Part shown: positions 32,294-35,128 of the stretch, one piece after another | Layout of the letters: each line of letters begins with the position of its first letter | Numbering within the stretch: position 1 is the first letter of the stretch | Origin: Chlamydiia bacterium | Lineage (GTDB): Bacteria > Chlamydiota > Chlamydiia > Chlamydiales > 2-12-FULL-49-11 | Direction: 5' to 3' | Length of the DNA stretch: 35,128 bases | Assembly: GCA_022601435.1 (NCBI GenBank) | Contig: JAJACQ010000026.1 | Coordinates: 1-35,128, forward strand | The notes under the pieces: model-generated | The model's input: only the letters and a program-made list of their open reading frames with translations | What the model was told of the DNA's origin: nothing | Databases searched by the model: none | Made by a program: the position numbers and the translations under genes

Positions 32294-35011
32294 ATGACTC
32301 ATGAAAATAAGAATCCAAACCAGAAAAAAGGTGTTCCTGGAATTTTAATTTTATTCATTATTGGGGCCTTTGCGCTTCTTTTAATGAGGAATACTTCGGC
32401 CCAAGAAAGGGCTAATGTTTCATTTAGCCATCAAATAGAGCATCTTGTGAATCTAGATTTATTACAACCTTCTTTTAGCAATAAGGTTTCGATTAATGAT
32501 AATCTAGTGTCATTTTCGGGGAAGTTCAGAGATAAGAAGACTGAAGAGGCAAAGCAACGGTTTAGGTTCTTGACTTTATTAGATGAGAATAATTCATTGA
32601 AGCAAGAAAAAAATCAAATAAGTAAAGGTATTAAAGGCGCTACTGCTAATATGCAGGAATCAATACGTTATTTCTATGAGCTCAATGGTAAGGCGTCAAC
32701 GTTTTCATCAGTAGTTGTTATTCCTTCTATGGAAAAAGATGGCGTAGATCTTTCTGAAGTAAGTGTCTCTATGAAGGGTATTCGTAGGCAGGATATCAAT
32801 TTACAGAACATGATCACACGTTATGAGTCTTTGAGAAGAGGTTCTCAGGGAGTAGAAAAAAGGCAATATGGAAGACAATTAAAGGAATTAGTCGCATCAT
32901 ATAGATCATCGAAGTTAGGAATTGGAGACATAAAGCTAAAAGCATTGTTAAAAGAATCAAGTGCTCTTTTAGATGGATCTTCGGAGTTAAGTGCTTTTGG
33001 TAAGGTATTAGAAAATTTAACAAGAGTGAACAATGCTCTTTTAGAGAAACGTTCAGGTGTTAAGTTTTATGGGTTAAGAACTGTACGAACTCTTTTAGAG
33101 AAACAAGAGGCTTATTTAGTAGCTGCAGCAGCTTATCAGGCAAATGCTTTAAAGCTTACAAAAGCTGCCTCTAAAGTAAATGATGTTGTTTGGTATTTTA
33201 ATAACTCAGAGATGTCAACAAAAGGACTTGAAGAGGTTGATGTAGAAGAATATCATCGTTGGTATGTAGGTTCTAAAGCAGAATGGGAAGCTTTTCCTAA
33301 GAATATGAATTTAGTATTTACATCACCTGATCAGCCAAGAAACTTAGTTTTAGAGAAAACATTTAAAAGTGAAGCACCTCCAACAAATTACTTTAGTTAT
33401 ATATTTACATTTCTTCCAATCATTTTAATAGGAGGGCTTTTATATTTTGTTTTCTCAAAACAAATGAAAGGTGGGGGATCTTCAGCGATGAATTTCGGAA
33501 AATCTCCAGCAAAACAAATTTCAAAAAGTCAGCAGAAGGTTACTTTTGATGATGTAGCTGGAATTGACGAAGCTAAAGAAGAGCTTGAAGAGTTAGTGGA
33601 TTTTTTAAAAGATCCAATGAGATATAAAAATCTTGGAGCAAGGATTCCTAAAGGTGTCTTATTAATAGGAGCTCCTGGAACAGGAAAGACATTAACAGCA
33701 AAAGCAGTAGCAGGAGAAGCGGGTGTTCCGTTTTTCTCTATCTCCGGATCAGATTTTGTAGAGATGTTTGTAGGAGTTGGAGCTTCTCGTGTAAGAGATC
33801 TTTTTGAGCAGGCAAGGAAGAACTCTCCTTCTATTATTTTTATTGATGAGATTGATGCCGTAGGGCGTCATAGAGGTTCAGGATTAGGCGGTGGCCATGA
33901 TGAAAGAGAACAAACGCTTAATCAGCTTCTTGTAGAGATTGATGGGATGGATACAGTATCAGGTGTGATTATAATTGCTGCAACAAATAGACCTGATGTT
34001 TTAGATAAAGCGCTTTTAAGACCCGGACGTTTTGATAGATCTGTGTCAGTAGAACTACCTGATTATTTCGGTAGATTACAAATTCTTAAAGTTCATGCTA
34101 AAAAGATAAAAATGTCTGATGAGCTAAACCTTAAAGAAATTGCCAGAAGAACAACAGGCAGTGTAGGAGCTGATCTAGAGAATATTATTAATGAAGCAGC
34201 ACTTCATGCAGCAAAGAAAAGACGAAAACTGGTGACTCAAGAAGATATTCGTTATGCTCAAGAGAAAGTTCAGTTCGGAAAAGAGCGTAAGAGCATGGTG
34301 ATGAATGAAGAAGATGTAAAAACTACAGCATGGCACGAAGCAGGGCATGCTTTAGTTGCTATGACTTTAGAAGTTACAGATTCTGTGACCATGGTAACGC
34401 GTGTTCCAAGAGGTCAATCGTTAGGAGCGACGCATTTTGAGCTTAAGAAGAATCGTGTAAGTTATAGAAAGCAAGAGTTATTAGATCAGCTAGCTGTATT
34501 AATGGGTGGACGTTGTGCAGAAGAGATAATTAACAAAGATCCTACTTCCGGAGCGCAAATGGATATCAAGCAAGCAACTAATATCGCGCGCTCGATGGTT
34601 TGTAAGTGGGGGATGAGTGAAAAAGTTGGGATGATCAATTATGGAGAAGAAGGCGATGGTTCTTTAATGGCTGGCTTTCACGAACGTGAGTTTTCCGAAG
34701 AAACTGCTCGTCTTATCGACTCTGAGGTGAAAAGGCTTCTAGATGAGGCTTATGAGCAGTCAATGAAACTGTTGAATGAAAATTATGATAAGCTTCAGCT
34801 CATGGCTTCAATGCTCATAGAATTCGAAGCTCTAGATAAGCAAGATCTTGATAAGATTCTTGATGGTTCTTTCTCAATTGATGAGAAAAAAGAAAAGGTT
34901 GAAGCTTTTGAATCAAGTTCCAGAAAGAGTCCTCCTCCCGTACCCAAGAATCTAGGCAAAAAAAGCCGCAAGACTCCGCCGCCGACGAAGGAAGGACCTG
35001 CTCCAGCCTAA
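32294..35011 (+). CDS. ftsH: ATP-dependent membrane zinc protease FtsH
   Basis: A hexameric AAA+ protease of the inner membrane that degrades unassembled membrane proteins and short-lived regulators. 905 residues, against about 640 in E. coli; the extra length is a periplasmic region of some 330 residues between the spans at about 13-33 and 368-390, a chlamydial trait. The AAA domain has GAPGTGKT (Walker A, 459-466), [12 protein letters not shown] (Walker B) and RPGRFDRS (second region of homology). The protease has HEAGH (681-685) and [11 protein letters not shown] with the third-ligand Asp. The last 30 residues are Pro/Lys/Ser-rich and locally GC-rich, unlike the rest, and precede a repeat. 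The enzyme looks fully active. Confidence 0.97.
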   Translation: MTHENKNPNQKKGVPGILILFIIGAFALLLMRNTSAQERANVSFSHQIEHLVNLDLLQPSFSNKVSINDNLVSFSGKFRDKKTEEAKQRFRFLTLLDENNSLKQEKNQISKGIKGATANMQESIRYFYELNGKASTFSSVVVIPSMEKDGVDLSEVSVSMKGIRRQDINLQNMITRYESLRRGSQGVEKRQYGRQLKELVASYRSSKLGIGDIKLKALLKESSALLDGSSELSAFGKVLENLTRVNNALLEKRSGVKFYGLRTVRTLLEKQEAYLVAAAAYQANALKLTKAASKVNDVVWYFNNSEMSTKGLEEVDVEEYHRWYVGSKAEWEAFPKNMNLVFTSPDQPRNLVLEKTFKSEAPPTNYFSYIFTFLPIILIGGLLYFVFSKQMKGGGSSAMNFGKSPAKQISKSQQKVTFDDVAGIDEAKEELEELVDFLKDPMRYKNLGARIPKGVLLIGAPGTGKTLTAKAVAGEAGVPFFSISGSDFVEMFVGVGASRVRDLFEQARKNSPSIIFIDEIDAVGRHRGSGLGGGHDEREQTLNQLLVEIDGMDTVSGVIIIAATNRPDVLDKALLRPGRFDRSVSVELPDYFGRLQILKVHAKKIKMSDELNLKEIARRTTGSVGADLENIINEAALHAAKKRRKLVTQEDIRYAQEKVQFGKERKSMVMNEEDVKTTAWHEAGHALVAMTLEVTDSVTMVTRVPRGQSLGATHFELKKNRVSYRKQELLDQLAVLMGGRCAEEIINKDPTSGAQMDIKQATNIARSMVCKWGMSEKVGMINYGEEGDGSLMAGFHEREFSEETARLIDSEVKRLLDEAYEQSMKLLNENYDKLQLMASMLIEFEALDKQDLDKILDGSFSIDEKKEKVEAFESSSRKSPPPVPKNLGKKSRKTPPPTKEGPAPA

Positions 35012-35027
35012 GCGGGACGTTGCCCCG

Positions 35028-35069
35028 CACCCCACCAAAGGGGGATACCCCTTTGGAAACCCAAGTTTG
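35028..35069 (+). repeat. Dispersed repeat, copy B, after ftsH
   Basis: It aligns with copy A (23188-23235). CCAAAGGGG (35035-35043) and CCCCTTTGG (35048-35056) form a perfect 9-bp stem with a GATA loop; AAACCCAAGTTTG follows. Just upstream GCGGG (35012-35016) and CCCGC (35024-35028) form another small hairpin after the stop codon. Confidence 0.65.
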
Positions 35070-35091
35070 ATTTTTGCGTACACGCAAAAAT
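35070..35091. repeat. Palindrome after ftsH, related to the fold-back core
   Basis: ATTTTTGCG (35070-35078) and CGCAAAAAT (35083-35091) form a 9-bp stem around TACA. The core CGTACACGC also occurs in element 1 (23282-23290), at a similar place downstream of the GGAAACCCAA block. No T run follows, so it is not a standard terminator. Nothing else is visible to the window end. Confidence 0.55.
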
Positions 35092-35128
35092 AAGTAGGCT
35101 CACACCTCTCACGCTCACGTAATTATGA

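Overview
The window looks like a chromosomal segment of an obligate intracellular bacterium of the phylum Chlamydiota, most likely an 'environmental' chlamydia (Simkania-, Rhabdochlamydia- or Parachlamydia-like) rather than a Chlamydia species. The evidence is low GC, chlamydia-type gene pairs recalled from Chlamydia genomes (lptG/lptF divergent from tilS-ftsH; a conserved unknown gene next to glgB; mdh near a DAO-type oxidoreductase, PhnP-like hydrolase and hflX), and an FtsH of about 900 residues with a very long periplasmic insert. The exact family cannot be fixed from the sequence alone.

Region 1 (1-8345) is an AT-rich, lineage-specific block. It holds four proteins sharing one hydrophobic segment ending in an Asp (76, 668, 2858, 4168), plus a fifth relative that kept the flanking motif but lost the membrane segment (3707). 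It also holds a 97-residue basic protein ending in the eukaryotic-type prenylation box CTIL (2461), two tandem secreted beta-barrel-like proteins faintly resembling PagP (1297-2321, minus strand), and a flavin monooxygenase resembling the MICAL catalytic domain with a hydrophobic segment and a charged helical tail (6663). This is the most interesting part of the window and reads as a candidate host-interaction locus. No secretion apparatus is encoded here, so that reading is inference.

Region 2 (8400-17839) is mostly housekeeping: purU (minus), malate dehydrogenase, an unknown small protein, then a tight run of a six-span membrane protein, a DAO-type FAD oxidoreductase, a PhnP-like metal hydrolase and hflX. 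This run converges on marC. Next come mtaB (t6A methylthiotransferase) and a conserved unknown gene that overlap and lead into glgB.

Region 3 (17871-25809) holds glgB, ligA and an MFS transporter, the last two pairs overlapping, then a 290-bp non-coding stretch crowded with palindromes and a bidirectional terminator. The ribosomal pair rplM-rpsI (minus) and divergent miaB follow.

Region 4 (26015-35128) holds a 492-residue helical lineage-specific protein, an M32 carboxypeptidase, the lptF-lptG-like pair (minus), and tilS and ftsH (plus). The end of ftsH is followed by a repeat that also occurs at the 3' end of the MFS gene.

Functionally, the core genes cover tRNA modification (MtaB, MiaB, TilS), ribosome and membrane quality control (HflX, FtsH), LPS export (LptF/G), glycogen branching (GlgB), DNA ligation (LigA) and central metabolism (Mdh, PurU). 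No tRNA or rRNA gene, CRISPR array or insertion sequence was seen.
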